Shown piece by piece: positions 5,633-6,059 of a stretch of DNA of 6,059 nt. A program made the translations under genes and the position numbers. The stretch is from JBFLVT01 sp036804525 (GTDB taxonomy: Bacteria; Bacillota; Desulfotomaculia; Desulfotomaculales; JASEER01), in the NCBI GenBank assembly GCA_036804525.1, contig DAIRSE010000057.1:1-6059 (forward strand). The letters run 5' to 3'. Under the pieces are notes generated by a model that saw only the letters and a list, made by a program, of their open reading frames with translations, was not told the origin of the DNA and did no database searches. Position 1 is the first letter of the stretch; each line of letters begins with the position of its first letter.

Positions 5633-6059
5633 ATGCACAAGGTTTTTAAGAATTTGAGCATATATCTGCTGATTGTGCTGGTCATCATCGCCTTAATCAA
5701 GTATACCTCGCCGCAGACCGGCACTCCGGAACTCCTGTCCTATGACCAGTTCGTCAAGGCGGTCGAGGCGGGTGAGGTCCAGCGTGTCGAAATCCAGCCG
5801 GATAAAGGGACGAACGCCATCAAGGGCGTGCTCAAGGACGGGAGCAACTTCGAAAGCTCCGGCCCGCTGAATGACGAGCGCCTGACCACCCTGCTGCTGG
5901 AAAAGAAGGTCCATGCCGTCTATCAAAAGCCTGCTGAGCCTGGTTGGTGGGTCAGTCTCCTGACCACGATGTTCCCCATCCTGCTCATCGTGGCGCTTTT
6001 CTTCTTCCTGATGCAGCAGTCGCAGGGCGGGGGCAACAAGGTCATGTCCTTCGGGAAGA
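5633..6059 (+). CDS. ftsH: ATP-dependent zinc metalloprotease FtsH, N-terminal part, cut by right edge
   Basis: FtsH is a membrane-bound AAA+ protease that degrades misfolded membrane proteins and selected regulators as a hexamer. The 142 codons present cover the N-terminal membrane segment LSIYLLIVLVIIALI (8-22), the extracytoplasmic FtsH_ext domain (about 25-102, with ELLSYDQFVKAVEAGEVQRV at 33-52), a second membrane segment (about 107-127, FPILLIVALFFFLM) and the start of the cytoplasmic linker GGGNKVMSFGK, which in the family continues into the AAA+ domain. Walker motifs and the HEXXH zinc site lie beyond the window, so activity cannot be judged. The ATG at 5633 is backed by AGAGGAG (5618-5624), 8 nt upstream. 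Position after tilS matches the Bacillus and clostridial order; the upstream promoter overlaps the tilS stop. Confidence 0.95.
   Translation, partial: MHKVFKNLSIYLLIVLVIIALIKYTSPQTGTPELLSYDQFVKAVEAGEVQRVEIQPDKGTNAIKGVLKDGSNFESSGPLNDERLTTLLLEKKVHAVYQKPAEPGWWVSLLTTMFPILLIVALFFFLMQQSQGGGNKVMSFGK

Noticed and set aside
1..6059. CRISPR array, insertion sequence, tRNA, defence island or other novel system
   Set aside because: No repeat array, transposase, terminal inverted repeats, cloverleaf or defence gene is visible; apart from the gaps described, the window is filled by well-known core genes.

Overview
The window looks like chromosomal core DNA from a high-GC, endospore-forming Firmicute, most likely of the Desulfotomaculum/Pelotomaculum/Desulforudis type. 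The reasons are a clear SpoIIE, the gene order spoIIE - tilS - ftsH known from Bacillus and Clostridia, GC-rich codon use, strong G-rich Shine-Dalgarno sites and frequent TTG/GTG starts. The genus is inferred from gene content only.

Layout. Positions 1-154 (minus strand) hold the 5' end of hisG, long-form ATP phosphoribosyltransferase, which runs off the left edge. A 105-bp gap with overlapping divergent promoter elements separates it from a plus-strand Ppx/GppA-family phosphatase gene (260-1129). A 160-bp gap follows, containing a perfect Spo0A-box core and a sigma-A-like promoter whose -35 and -10 are 22 bp apart. That is the arrangement known for Spo0A-activated promoters, and it sits just upstream of spoIIE (1290-3695).

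Between spoIIE and tilS is a 431-bp stretch with no intact gene. It carries a decayed minus-strand AraC-family regulator fragment (about 3714-3913) and a perfect 8-bp hairpin (3961-3980). I see nothing firm from 3981 to 4126 except a weak leader for the next gene. tilS (4127-5578) encodes tRNA(Ile)-lysidine synthetase. A good extended -10 promoter straddles its 3' end, followed by ftsH (from 5633), which is cut by the right edge after 142 codons.

How the genes work together. spoIIE controls forespore-specific sigma-F activation and polar division. tilS makes the AUA-decoding tRNA(Ile). ftsH is the membrane AAA+ protease, which in Bacillus also affects entry into sporulation. The hpt/hprT gene that lies between tilS and ftsH in B. 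subtilis is missing here, and ftsH has its own promoter. I found no sign of a new defence, mobile or biosynthetic system. The observations most worth a second look are the spoIIE promoter, the AraC remnant, the missing hpt with its promoter, and the divergent hisG/ppx promoter.
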